DNA of 7,973 bases from Moraxellaceae bacterium UBA2031 (GTDB lineage: Bacteria > Pseudomonadota > Gammaproteobacteria > Pseudomonadales > Moraxellaceae): the NCBI GenBank assembly GCA_002333145.1, contig DDBN01000044.1:21681-29653 (forward strand), given 5' to 3'. Below the pieces are notes generated by a model. It saw only the letters and a program-made list of their open reading frames with translations. It was not told the DNA's origin and made no database searches. Every line of letters begins with the position of its first letter. The stretch's first letter is position 1. Below are positions 1 through 6,295 of the stretch, one piece after another. The translations under genes and the position numbers were made by a program.

Positions 1-450
1 GAGTTGGGTGAGTTTATTCTCACGCAGCGTCAAATGCGCATTCCGGAAGATACCTCAGAGTTTGCGGTCAATATGTCCAATCAGCGCTTCTGGGAGGCGC
101 CGGTACAGCGTTATATCGATGAGTTATTGCAAGGCTCAACCGGCCCGCGTGAAAGAGATTTTAATATGCGCTGGGTGGCTTCAATGGTGGCCGACGTGCA
201 TCGGATTCTTTCGCGTGGCGGTATTTTTATGTACCCCATGGATAGCAAGACGCGTCACCAAGGTGGCAAATTGCGTTTGTTGTATGAAGCCAGTCCGATG
301 TCATTTTTAATCGAGCAGGCGGGCGGTGCATCGTCTACAGGGCGCGCACGAATCTTAACGCTGGAGCCCGAAAAACTGCATCAGCGGGTGCCGGTAATAT
401 TGGGCTCCAGGAATGAAGTGGAACGGGTGGTTCGCTACTATCAGGAATAA
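1..450 (+). CDS. fbp: Fructose-1,6-bisphosphatase class I, C-terminal part (5' end outside window)
   Basis: Gluconeogenic enzyme of the cytoplasm that hydrolyses fructose 1,6-bisphosphate to fructose 6-phosphate and phosphate. The reading frame is open from base 1, so the start lies off the left edge; 149 codons remain of a family usually about 330 residues long. Class I signatures are clear: EFILT near the start, SMVADVHR, GGIFMYP, and GKLRLLYEASP. In the last, the Glu of YEASP corresponds to the conserved metal ligand (E280 in mammalian numbering), and the Lys and Tyr in this region belong to the substrate pocket. The end, LHQRVPVILGS, is also typical of the family. The stop is TAA at 448-450. 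I see no strong terminator in the 55 bases before the next gene, so read-through into it is possible. Identity is confident; the missing N-terminal half cannot be assessed. Confidence 0.95.
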   Translation, partial: ELGEFILTQRQMRIPEDTSEFAVNMSNQRFWEAPVQRYIDELLQGSTGPRERDFNMRWVASMVADVHRILSRGGIFMYPMDSKTRHQGGKLRLLYEASPMSFLIEQAGGASSTGRARILTLEPEKLHQRVPVILGSRNEVERVVRYYQE

Positions 451-505
451 ACTGCTTCTACAAAAAATAATACAACGCTAAACAAGAACACAAAAGGCGA
501 TGAGC

Positions 506-1027
506 ATGTTTGATAAAGCAAAGCCTGAGGCGGAACGCCTCTTTGTTGGGCTAATGATGGGTGTGGTAGGGCGAGGCCTTGTAGCAACCAGTATCTCCGA
601 CGAAACAGTACGTAAAGAATTGACGGTTTTTCCGGCCGGCTACATCTTTCAGATGATGGTGATGCCCAAGGGGCCATCTTTCACCACTGAGGTACAGGCC
701 GATCACAGCCTGAAGCTGCTGAAGAACTTTCAGGGCAAGCCGGATTTGTGTGTGCGTTTTAAGCACATGGCGCATGCTTTTCTGGTGCTGTCTTTTCAGG
801 AAGGAACAGCACGCGCGTTTGCCAATGATCGTATGTTTGTAGATGGCGAGGTGTCGCATGCCATTCGTCTCGTACGTTGCCTATCGCGTATGGAAGTGTT
901 GATTCTGCCAAAGCTGGTGGCGGAGCGTGCCGTTAAGCGCTATCCCACTATCGATTTGGGCGTAAAAATAAATCTGGCCGCACGTATTTATGGGCGTGTG
1001 GCGGCTAATTTCCTCAAGGGGGCGTGA
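506..1027 (+). CDS. SCP-2 sterol-transfer-like domain protein (putative lipid or acyl carrier)
   Basis: Protein of about 173 residues. The central part (roughly residues 40-130) resembles the SCP-2 fold family, which binds hydrophobic ligands such as sterols or fatty acyl-CoA. The match rests on a PDLCVRFK strand, the helix-rich stretch AHAFLVLSFQEGTARAF, the MFVDGEVSHAIRLVRCL segment and a C-terminal helical tail. No signal peptide or membrane helix is evident, so it is probably cytoplasmic. Start choice: AAAAGG at 492-497 lies 8 bases before the ATG at 506 but only 2 bases before the in-frame ATG at 500, so 506 is preferred; using 500 adds two residues. The stop TGA (1025-1027) is 1 base from the alcohol dehydrogenase ATG, which implies translational coupling and a shared substrate or pathway. 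The ligand cannot be deduced. The family call is by motif resemblance only. Confidence 0.65.
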   Translation: MFDKAKPEAERLFVGLMMGVVGRGLVATSISDETVRKELTVFPAGYIFQMMVMPKGPSFTTEVQADHSLKLLKNFQGKPDLCVRFKHMAHAFLVLSFQEGTARAFANDRMFVDGEVSHAIRLVRCLSRMEVLILPKLVAERAVKRYPTIDLGVKINLAARIYGRVAANFLKGA

Positions 1028-1028
1028 C

Positions 1029-2216
1029 ATGGGCAAGGCATATTATGAATTTTTCTGTCCGGTTAAAGTGATTGCCGGTCATAAAGCGCTAGAGCACGTT
1101 CCGTTTGAGCTTTCGGCATTGCAAGCCAAACGCCCGCTGGTGATTACTGATAAAGGTGTTGTCGCTGTTGGCCTGCTAAATCATATTCACGCTGCATTTG
1201 ATGGTGCAGAAGCTGAGATCCAGGGTGTGTTCGATGATGTACCACCAGATAGCAGCTTGCAGACAGTGCGTGAAGCGGCAGCGATGTACCGTCACCATAA
1301 TTGTGACGCCATTATTGCGGTGGGCGGCGGTTCGGTCATTGATACCTGTAAGGCCGTAAATATTCTGGTGTCAGAAGGGGGCGATGATTTGTGGCGCTTC
1401 TCCGGTGCCCATAATCTCAAGCGCCCACTGAAGCCCTTGTTTGTGATTCCGACCACTGCCGGTACCGGTTCGGAAACGACAATGGTGGCGGTAATTTCTG
1501 ATACGGATAAAGGCGTGAAGGTTCCTTTTACGTCGTACTTTTTGATGCCAACGGCTGCCGTGCTTGATCCGCGCATGACCTTGACGCTGCCACCGCACAT
1601 CACTGCCATGACAGCAATGGATGCTATGACGCATGCTATCGAAGCATTCACCTGTTTGGGTGCCAACCCAATCAGCGATGCGTATGCTACGGGTGCTATC
1701 CGTAAGATCAGTGAGAACTTGCTTAAGGTAATGGATAATCCATCTGATGCCGATGCACGCCTTGAGTTGGCGCAGGCATCGACTATGGCAGGTATCGCTT
1801 TTTCTAACGCAATGGTTGGGCTGGTGCATTCACTGGGTCATGCCACTGGTGCGGTTTGTCACTTGCCGCATGGCCTGTGTATGAATCTGTATCTGCCGTA
1901 TGTATTGGAATACAACAAAGATGTAAACGGCGACCGTATTGCTGAGTTGCTGCTACCTCTGGCTGGCGCAGATATATATGCAGCCACTCCCAAAGCTCAG
2001 CGCGTTGATCGCACTATCGAAACCATTCGCCAAATGCGTGATGCACTTTTTGATCGTTGTAAACTGCCACGTACATTGTTAGAAACAGGCAAGGTGCGTG
2101 AGGATCAATTGGAGCATATTGCTGATCTTGCGATTAATGATGGCTCTATCGTTTTCAATCCAAAAGAAGCGGATCGTGAGGAGCTATTGGGCGTGTTGAG
2201 GCTGGCTTGGGCATAA
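1029..2216 (+). CDS. Iron-containing (group III) alcohol dehydrogenase
   Basis: NAD(P)-dependent oxidoreductase, 395 residues, the usual size for the Fe-ADH family (FucO/AdhB/YiaY type), interconverting an alcohol and an aldehyde or ketone. The nucleotide-binding loop is VGGGSVIDTCK (about residues 98-108), followed by PTTAGTGSE (141-149). The four metal ligands are present with family-like spacing: Asp198 and His202 in DAMTHAIEAF, His267 in HSLGHATG and His281 in LPHGLCMN. The ATG at 1029 is chosen over the in-frame ATG at 990 because AAGGGGG (1016-1022) sits 6 bases upstream, and because the 990 start would overlap the preceding gene. The substrate is unknown. Pairing with an SCP-2-like carrier suggests a hydrophobic alcohol or aldehyde, but that is inference. 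The gene ends just before a strong terminator. Confidence 0.93.
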   Translation: MGKAYYEFFCPVKVIAGHKALEHVPFELSALQAKRPLVITDKGVVAVGLLNHIHAAFDGAEAEIQGVFDDVPPDSSLQTVREAAAMYRHHNCDAIIAVGGGSVIDTCKAVNILVSEGGDDLWRFSGAHNLKRPLKPLFVIPTTAGTGSETTMVAVISDTDKGVKVPFTSYFLMPTAAVLDPRMTLTLPPHITAMTAMDAMTHAIEAFTCLGANPISDAYATGAIRKISENLLKVMDNPSDADARLELAQASTMAGIAFSNAMVGLVHSLGHATGAVCHLPHGLCMNLYLPYVLEYNKDVNGDRIAELLLPLAGADIYAATPKAQRVDRTIETIRQMRDALFDRCKLPRTLLETGKVREDQLEHIADLAINDGSIVFNPKEADREELLGVLRLAWA

Positions 2217-2230
2217 AGTTAATTTCATGC

Positions 2231-2265
2231 AATAAAAAACCGCCATTTATTGGCGGTTTTTTATT
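2231..2265. terminator. Bidirectional rho-independent terminator between convergent genes
   Basis: The 15-bp arms (2231-2245, AATAAAAAACCGCCA, and 2251-2265) are perfectly complementary around a 5-base loop, TTTAT. The core CCGCCA/TGGCGG is flanked by A6 and T6 tracts, so a U-rich tail follows the GC stem in both directions. It lies 14 bases after the alcohol dehydrogenase stop and 18 bases after the end of the acyl-CoA dehydrogenase gene, and should serve both. Confidence 0.93.
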
Positions 2266-2283
2266 GGAAAGATACTGAGGTTG

Positions 2284-3969
2284 TCAGTTTAAGATTAGTG
2301 GAGTAGCTCTAGCGATAATGGCGGCACAGTTGGTGCCGCGAGGCAGCGTGCCGTAATTGTGTTGGCCTACTTGTGCCAAACGGGATTGGCAAAAGGCATC
2401 CGCAATTCCTGCCGGAGCATGCTGTACAAGTAAGGCGGCCTGCAGTGAAAGCGCCATACGGTCAACAATATCACGCGCCCGAAACTCCATTTCCGATAAA
2501 TCGCCCAGTTCATTTTTCAGGGCACGGATATGAGTGTCGAGTGCCGAATGACCGCCATGTGCTTTACCTATTTCAGTGAAAAATGCATCCACTACGGCGG
2601 GTGTTTTTTGCATTGCTCGCAGCACATCTAGGCACTGCACATTGCCGCTGCCTTCCCAGATCGCATTGATAGGCGCTTCACGATACAAGCGCGGCAACAT
2701 ACTGTCTTCCATTACGCCGCTGCCACCAATGCATTCCATGGATTCGTATGCATGATTTGGTGTGCGCTTGCAAATCCAGTATTTACCGACTGCCGTGCCA
2801 AGACGCACCAACAAGTCTTCGTGCTCATTGTGGCGATTATCAAGGGCGCGGCCAATTCGCATGGTTAGTGTCGTGGCGGCCTCGCTTTCAATGGCAAGAT
2901 CGGCAAGCACGTTCTGCATCAATGGTTGACGGTTTAGTAGGTCGCCAAATGCGGAGCGTTCTGAGCAGTGGTGCAGCGCTTGCGATACCGCCATGCGCAT
3001 GCCGCCGCTGGAGCCCGCCATGCAGTCGAAACGTGTCATGCTAACCATTTCGATAATAGTGCGAACGCCGCGGCCTTCTTCGCCCACCATCCATCCAAGC
3101 GCACCACGCAGTTCGATTTCGCTGGAGGCATTGGATTGATTGCCCATTTTTTTCTTAAGGCGAAGAACTTGTAGTGGGTTTTTTGTGCCATCCGGACGCC
3201 AGCGTGGTACGAGAAAGCAGGACAGGCCACCTGGTGCCTGTGCCAGTACTAGAAATGCATCACACATTGGTGCTGAGAGAAAAAACTTGTGACCCACTAG
3301 CTCGTAAGGCTCTGCCGTGCCACTCGCACCAAGCGGAAAAGCACGGGTTGTGTTGGCGCGCACATCGGAGCCGCCCTGCTTTTCTGTCATGCCCATGCCA
3401 ATGGTAATGCCAGCTTTTTGTTCGATAGGCAGATTACGGGGATCGTAGATGCGCGACGTTATTTTTGGCTCCCATATTTTCGATAATGCCGGAGTAGTGC
3501 GCAGGGAAGGAATGGCAGCAAAGGTCATGGTGATTGGGCATCCGTGACCTGCCTCTACTTGCGAATGCATGAACATCATAGCGGCACGCGCTACGTGTGC
3601 GCCTGGCTTTGGATCCACCCATGGAGCTGAATGAATGCCGTTCTCGATGGCGGTCTGCATGAGTTGGTGATAGGCAGGATGATAGGTCACCAGATCTGTG
3701 CGGTTACCAAAGCGATCATGCGTATCAAATTCCGGGGTAAATTTATTGGCGAGATGGCCCAACTCCAAATACGCCGCCGTACCCGTTTTTTCGCCAAAGG
3801 TGCTGAGCGACTCATTGGCCCAGCCGGCACCTTCACGCTCCACTGCTTCACGTAGCGCAATATCTTGCTGATACAGGTTGTAGTTCTGCAGTTCGCTCGA
3901 CACATTGATGACCTCATGGGTGTCGGCCATGTAGCGACGGTCTTGAGAATCCAACTCTGATGTATTCAT
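2284..3969 (-). CDS. aidB: AidB-type acyl-CoA dehydrogenase flavoprotein
   Basis: FAD-dependent protein of the acyl-CoA dehydrogenase superfamily, 561 residues, slightly longer than E. coli AidB (about 540). AidB-family landmarks in order: NYNLY and REAVEREGAGW (30-50), VDPKPGAHVARAA (118-130), VEAGHGCPITMTFAA (138-152), the flavin-contact segment GMGMTEKQGGSDV (191-203), VGHKFF and SCFLVPR (225-256), MGNQSNASSE (275-284), MTRFDCMAGS (311-320), and LPRLYREAPINAIWEGSGN (425-443), whose Glu439 aligns with the catalytic-base position of the superfamily. AGGA lies 7 bases upstream of the first ATG, supporting this start. Met14 would give an N-terminus closer to E. coli AidB but has no visible ribosome site. 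E. coli AidB belongs to the Ada response to DNA alkylation; this copy sits 13 bases behind a PaaX-like regulator and near a hydratase, so a metabolic acyl-CoA role is equally plausible. The symbol reflects homology, not proven function. Confidence 0.9.
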   Translation of the reverse strand: MNTSELDSQDRRYMADTHEVINVSSELQNYNLYQQDIALREAVEREGAGWANESLSTFGEKTGTAAYLELGHLANKFTPEFDTHDRFGNRTDLVTYHPAYHQLMQTAIENGIHSAPWVDPKPGAHVARAAMMFMHSQVEAGHGCPITMTFAAIPSLRTTPALSKIWEPKITSRIYDPRNLPIEQKAGITIGMGMTEKQGGSDVRANTTRAFPLGASGTAEPYELVGHKFFLSAPMCDAFLVLAQAPGGLSCFLVPRWRPDGTKNPLQVLRLKKKMGNQSNASSEIELRGALGWMVGEEGRGVRTIIEMVSMTRFDCMAGSSGGMRMAVSQALHHCSERSAFGDLLNRQPLMQNVLADLAIESEAATTLTMRIGRALDNRHNEHEDLLVRLGTAVGKYWICKRTPNHAYESMECIGGSGVMEDSMLPRLYREAPINAIWEGSGNVQCLDVLRAMQKTPAVVDAFFTEIGKAHGGHSALDTHIRALKNELGDLSEMEFRARDIVDRMALSLQAALLVQHAPAGIADAFCQSRLAQVGQHNYGTLPRGTNCAAIIARATPLILN

Positions 3970-3982
3970 GACGGTGTCCTGC

Positions 3983-4798
3983 TCAGTAAGTTATGGCGGC
4001 GACGGAGCTGCTGCTAATTGTAGTTTGGCGAAACTGTTGCCAGATGACGTGTCCGGCTCGATCAAATTTGCGCACGGTCTCGGCAAAAGCTCTGCGTGCG
4101 TCGGTGTCGACTAGGGGTGCTGGTAAGAGGGGATCAAACACCAGTTGACGGATGGCTTCATTGCCGAGCAGAAAAGATTCGCGTGCGGCCACATCGGGTT
4201 CGAGTTCTCTGGCGTGAGCCAGCCACCCTTCAAGCCGGGCTCGCATGTCGTCGTAGTTGCGTGACAGCTGCTTGCCATCCCAGAGTGCACGTGCGCGTTG
4301 TTCGCGTAGGGTATCAAGTTCGTGTGCAACAAAAACCGCGGCATCCTGTTCTAACCCCAGCTTGTATAAACGCTCACGCACAACCGTCACGCCGCCAAAC
4401 AAATTATTCGGGCGCACGAACAGCCCACGCTCAAGTTCTCGCAGACCGAGCATGTCCAGTGCGCGATCGCGGGCACGAAGGGCAACACGGTCACTGCGGC
4501 CGAGAGCGCCGACTGAAACGACAATCCAGTCATCATTCCACGCACACACTTGTTGTTCGGCGGTGCGCCAGGTGACCACTTCGGCTGCCAAGCCGGTGGC
4601 CTTGGGCCCAAGGCGATAAGCGCCACGACCGGCGGCTTCGATCAGCCCTGTACTGGCCAGCCGTACCAGCGTGACGCGCACGCTGTTCTCGCGAATACCG
4701 AACAGGGCGCAACTGCTGATGGCATCGCGGGCGGACAGGGACTCGCCTTCTTTTGCCAGCAGTAAATTAAGAATGAGCGAGCGGGTGTTGGGTTTCAT
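3983..4798 (-). CDS. PaaX-family transcriptional regulator
   Basis: A 271-residue cytoplasmic DNA-binding protein with PaaX architecture. The N-terminal winged helix spans about residues 5-65 (ALFGIRENSVRVTLVRLAST with wing RGAYRLG). A central Cas2-like domain spans about 85-160 (WIVVSV, RARDRALDMLGLRELERGLFVRPNNL). The helical C-terminal domain spans about 165-257, including ARESFLLGNEAIRQLVFDPLLP. PaaX of phenylacetate catabolism is a repressor released by phenylacetyl-CoA; related members sense other CoA thioesters. It is divergent from an enoyl-CoA hydratase and 13 bases upstream of the AidB-type dehydrogenase, so it probably controls both and itself. The ATG at 4798 has only a weak ribosome site, but the family motif begins immediately after it. 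It is somewhat shorter than E. coli PaaX (about 316). No other phenylacetate genes are present, so the effector is unknown and the paaX name is not assigned. Confidence 0.88.
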   Translation of the reverse strand: MKPNTRSLILNLLLAKEGESLSARDAISSCALFGIRENSVRVTLVRLASTGLIEAAGRGAYRLGPKATGLAAEVVTWRTAEQQVCAWNDDWIVVSVGALGRSDRVALRARDRALDMLGLRELERGLFVRPNNLFGGVTVVRERLYKLGLEQDAAVFVAHELDTLREQRARALWDGKQLSRNYDDMRARLEGWLAHARELEPDVAARESFLLGNEAIRQLVFDPLLPAPLVDTDARRAFAETVRKFDRAGHVIWQQFRQTTISSSSVAAITY

Positions 4799-4832
4799 GA
4801 GATCTGGTTATTGATACTAAATAAGTCATTAA

Positions 4833-4861
4833 TTGATATTTAATGTAATATTACTGATTAT
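4833..4861 (+). promoter_or_regulatory. Predicted sigma70-like promoter for the enoyl-CoA hydratase
   Basis: TTGATA (4833-4838, five of six bases matching TTGACA) is followed by a 17-base spacer and GATTAT (4856-4861, four of six matching TATAAT). The expected start is near 4868, about 25 bases before the preferred ATG at 4893. It overlaps almost completely the oppositely oriented promoter of the regulator: this -35 shares base 4838 with the other -10. Confidence 0.45.
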
Positions 4862-4866
4862 GTCAA
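4838..4866 (-). promoter_or_regulatory. Predicted sigma70-like promoter for the PaaX-like regulator operon
   Basis: Read on the minus strand, a consensus TTGACA (4866-4861) is followed by a 17-base spacer and TTAAAT (4843-4838, four of six bases matching TATAAT). Transcription would start near 4831, giving a leader of about 32 bases before the ATG at 4798. The spacer contains the palindrome GTAATATTAC. Prediction by inspection only. Confidence 0.5.
4845..4854. promoter_or_regulatory. Candidate operator palindrome in the divergent promoter region
   Basis: GTAATATTAC is a perfect 10-bp palindrome in the shared spacer of both predicted promoters, so a bound regulator could block both. Short AT-rich palindromes arise easily by chance. 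A neighbouring pair of direct repeats, TTGATACTAA (4811) and TTGATATTTAA (4833), offset by 22 bp or about two helical turns, is an alternative binding site. Confidence 0.35.
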
Positions 4867-4892
4867 TTACCGATAGAAAGAGTAATTTTGTC

Positions 4893-5684
4893 ATGTCGAC
4901 TGTCCTTCTTGAACGCCGCCCACCTTTACTGGTGGTCACGATCAACCGTCCGGACGTGCGCAATGCGGTTGATGGCCCTACGGCTGCCGCATTGGCAGAT
5001 GCCTTTCGTGTCTTCGAGGCAGACGCAATGCTGCACGTGGCCATCCTCACAGGGGCGGGAGAACACTTTTGTGCCGGTGCCGACCTCAAGGCAGTTGCCG
5101 ATGAGCCGGCTAGGGCTAATCGCTTGGCACCAGAGGGTGACGGCCCCATGGGGCCGACCCGTCTGCAATTGACCAAGCCCGTGATCGCCGCCGTGTCCGG
5201 CTATTGCGTGGCGGGCGGGTTGGAGTTGGCACTCTGGTGCGATCTGCGAGTGGCGGATGAGTCTGCCGTGTTCGGTGTGTTTTGCCGCCGTTTTGGAGTT
5301 CCCTTGATTGATGGCGGCACGGTGCGATTGCCGCGTGCCATTGGTATGAGCCGGGCGATGGACATGATTCTTACCGGGCGACCCGTGGAAGCCACTGAAG
5401 CTCAGCAGATAGGCCTGGCGAATCGACTGGTTAAAAAAGAGGACCTGCTGATGGAGGCAGAGAAACTTGCTATGCAAATTGCCGCGTTCCCGCAGACGTG
5501 CATGCGTGGTGATCGCCAAAGTGTCATAGGGCAGTGGGGCATGGACGAGACGGTGGCATTGCAGCATGAGTTTGCACATGGTCTTAGTGCTTTGCAGTCG
5601 GGTGAAACAGTTGCCGGTGCAACCCGCTTTGCTGAAGGCGGAGGCCGTCATGGTGATTTTAAGGGCTCCTCAGAAAAGCAGTGA
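4893..5684 (+). CDS. Crotonase-family enoyl-CoA hydratase/isomerase
   Basis: A 263-residue cytoplasmic enzyme acting on acyl-CoA thioesters, most likely hydrating enoyl-CoA. Crotonase motifs: VVTINRPDVRNAVDG (14-28), the oxyanion-hole loop HFCAGADLKAV (58-68), and PVIAAVSGYCVAGGLELALWCDLRVA (96-121), with Glu111 at the position of rat mitochondrial hydratase Glu144. The second catalytic glutamate (rat Glu164) is replaced: the aligned segment is FGVFCRRFGVPLIDGGTVRLPR, with Cys131 at that position and Asp140 before GGT. This variant segment occurs in a recognised crotonase subgroup, so the reaction may differ from classical hydration. Start: the ATG at 4893 has AAAGAG 10 bases upstream; the in-frame ATG at 4860 falls in the predicted -10 box, and a TTG at 4833 in the -35. 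It is divergent from a PaaX-like regulator, hence probably regulated by it. Confidence 0.9.
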   Translation: MSTVLLERRPPLLVVTINRPDVRNAVDGPTAAALADAFRVFEADAMLHVAILTGAGEHFCAGADLKAVADEPARANRLAPEGDGPMGPTRLQLTKPVIAAVSGYCVAGGLELALWCDLRVADESAVFGVFCRRFGVPLIDGGTVRLPRAIGMSRAMDMILTGRPVEATEAQQIGLANRLVKKEDLLMEAEKLAMQIAAFPQTCMRGDRQSVIGQWGMDETVALQHEFAHGLSALQSGETVAGATRFAEGGGRHGDFKGSSEKQ

Positions 5685-5738
5685 CAGTGAATAAAGAAGT
5701 GATGCCAAGTCAGTCGGAATAAATGGCCTACTGAAACC

Positions 5739-5767
5739 TTGTCACTGTTAGGTGGCACCGCTAGCAT
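5739..5767 (+). promoter_or_regulatory. Possible promoter upstream of the SRPBCC gene
   Basis: TTGTCA (5739-5744, five of six bases matching TTGACA), a 17-base spacer, then TAGCAT (5762-5767, four of six matching TATAAT). It would start transcription near 5774, ahead of the ATG at 5800. The 115-base gap after the hydratase makes a separate promoter reasonable, but read-through from the hydratase is not excluded, since no terminator is visible in the gap. Confidence 0.3.
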
Positions 5768-5799
5768 CCGAGCCAGTCCAATTTGCCGTGAGAAAAATA

Positions 5800-6216
5800 A
5801 TGTCCCAGCAGCGTATTGATGTTGTGCAGGTGTTTCGCAAGCCGGTTGAAGAGATGTATGCCTTTCTGTCGAATCACAATAACCTGACCAAAGTATTTGG
5901 GATTCCGGTCAAGCGGGTGCGTGATGGCATGGGTGATGTGAATGGCGTTGGTTCCGTGCGCAGCATGGGCTTTGCGCCGCTGGCCGTAGAGGAGACAGTA
6001 GTCGGTGTTGTGGCAAACCAGTCCATAGACTATGAAATTTCGCGTGGTGGTGGCCCGTTGACGAATCATCATGGCCGGTTGACGTTTACGAAGACGGCGA
6101 CAGGTTCGCGCGTGCAGTGGACGATTACGTTTGACTCTCCGCTGCCGTTAGTAGGACCGATCGTTCGTCAGGTGCTTAAGCAGGGCTTGACGATGGGGCT
6201 GCGTAAGATTGCTTAA
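5800..6216 (+). CDS. SRPBCC-superfamily protein (polyketide cyclase/dehydrase-like)
   Basis: A 138-residue protein of the START/Bet v 1-like helix-grip fold, which binds hydrophobic ligands in a central cavity. Supporting features: the opening RIDVVQVFRKPVEEMYAFLSNHNNLTKVFG (a first strand, then the helix-loop typical of SRPBCC), the VGSVRSMGF strand, repeated beta strands (VEETVVGVV, SIDYEIS, RLTFTKTATGSRVQWTITFDS), and a long C-terminal helix (PIVRQVLKQGLTMGLRKIA). No signal peptide is visible. The ATG at 5800 is preferred because a modest ribosome site (GAG at 5790-5792) lies 7 bases upstream and the fold starts immediately after it; an in-frame GTG at 5752 would add 16 residues that do not look like part of the domain. 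Its ligand and activity are unknown. It may belong with the upstream hydratase, but the 115-base gap leaves this open. Confidence 0.75.
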   Translation: MSQQRIDVVQVFRKPVEEMYAFLSNHNNLTKVFGIPVKRVRDGMGDVNGVGSVRSMGFAPLAVEETVVGVVANQSIDYEISRGGGPLTNHHGRLTFTKTATGSRVQWTITFDSPLPLVGPIVRQVLKQGLTMGLRKIA

Positions 6217-6234
6217 GGCTTTGTGCCCGCCCGC

Positions 6235-6269
6235 AACAAAAAACCGGCCATGAGGGCCGGTTTTTTGTT
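6235..6269. terminator. Bidirectional rho-independent terminator between convergent genes
   Basis: Perfect 15-bp arms (6235-6249, AACAAAAAACCGGCC, and 6255-6269) enclose the 5-base loop ATGAG. A GC-rich core CCGGCC/GGCCGG is flanked by A6 and T6 tracts, giving a U tail on either strand. It lies 18 bases after the SRPBCC stop and 26 bases beyond the end of the transporter gene. Confidence 0.94.
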
Positions 6270-6295
6270 CATGTAAATTATCATGCTAGTAATAA

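Noticed and set aside
990..1028. Upstream ATG extension of the alcohol dehydrogenase
   Set aside because: It would overlap the SCP-2-like gene by 38 bases and adds 13 residues outside the family; the ATG at 1029 has a strong ribosome site.
1371..1829. Open frame of 152 codons antisense to the alcohol dehydrogenase
   Set aside because: No motifs, biased composition, and it lies fully within a well-supported gene.
4096..4575. Open frame of 159 codons antisense to the PaaX-like regulator
   Set aside because: Arg/Cys/His-rich composition without recognisable domains, opposite a gene with clear family motifs.
4833..4892. Upstream TTG (4833) or ATG (4860) starts for the hydratase
   Set aside because: No ribosome site is visible for either, they coincide with the predicted promoter boxes, and the crotonase fold begins right after the ATG at 4893.
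4926..5651. Open frame of 241 codons antisense to the enoyl-CoA hydratase
   Set aside because: Its product is rich in His, Arg and Gln with no family motif, and the opposite strand carries a clear crotonase; it is a shadow frame.
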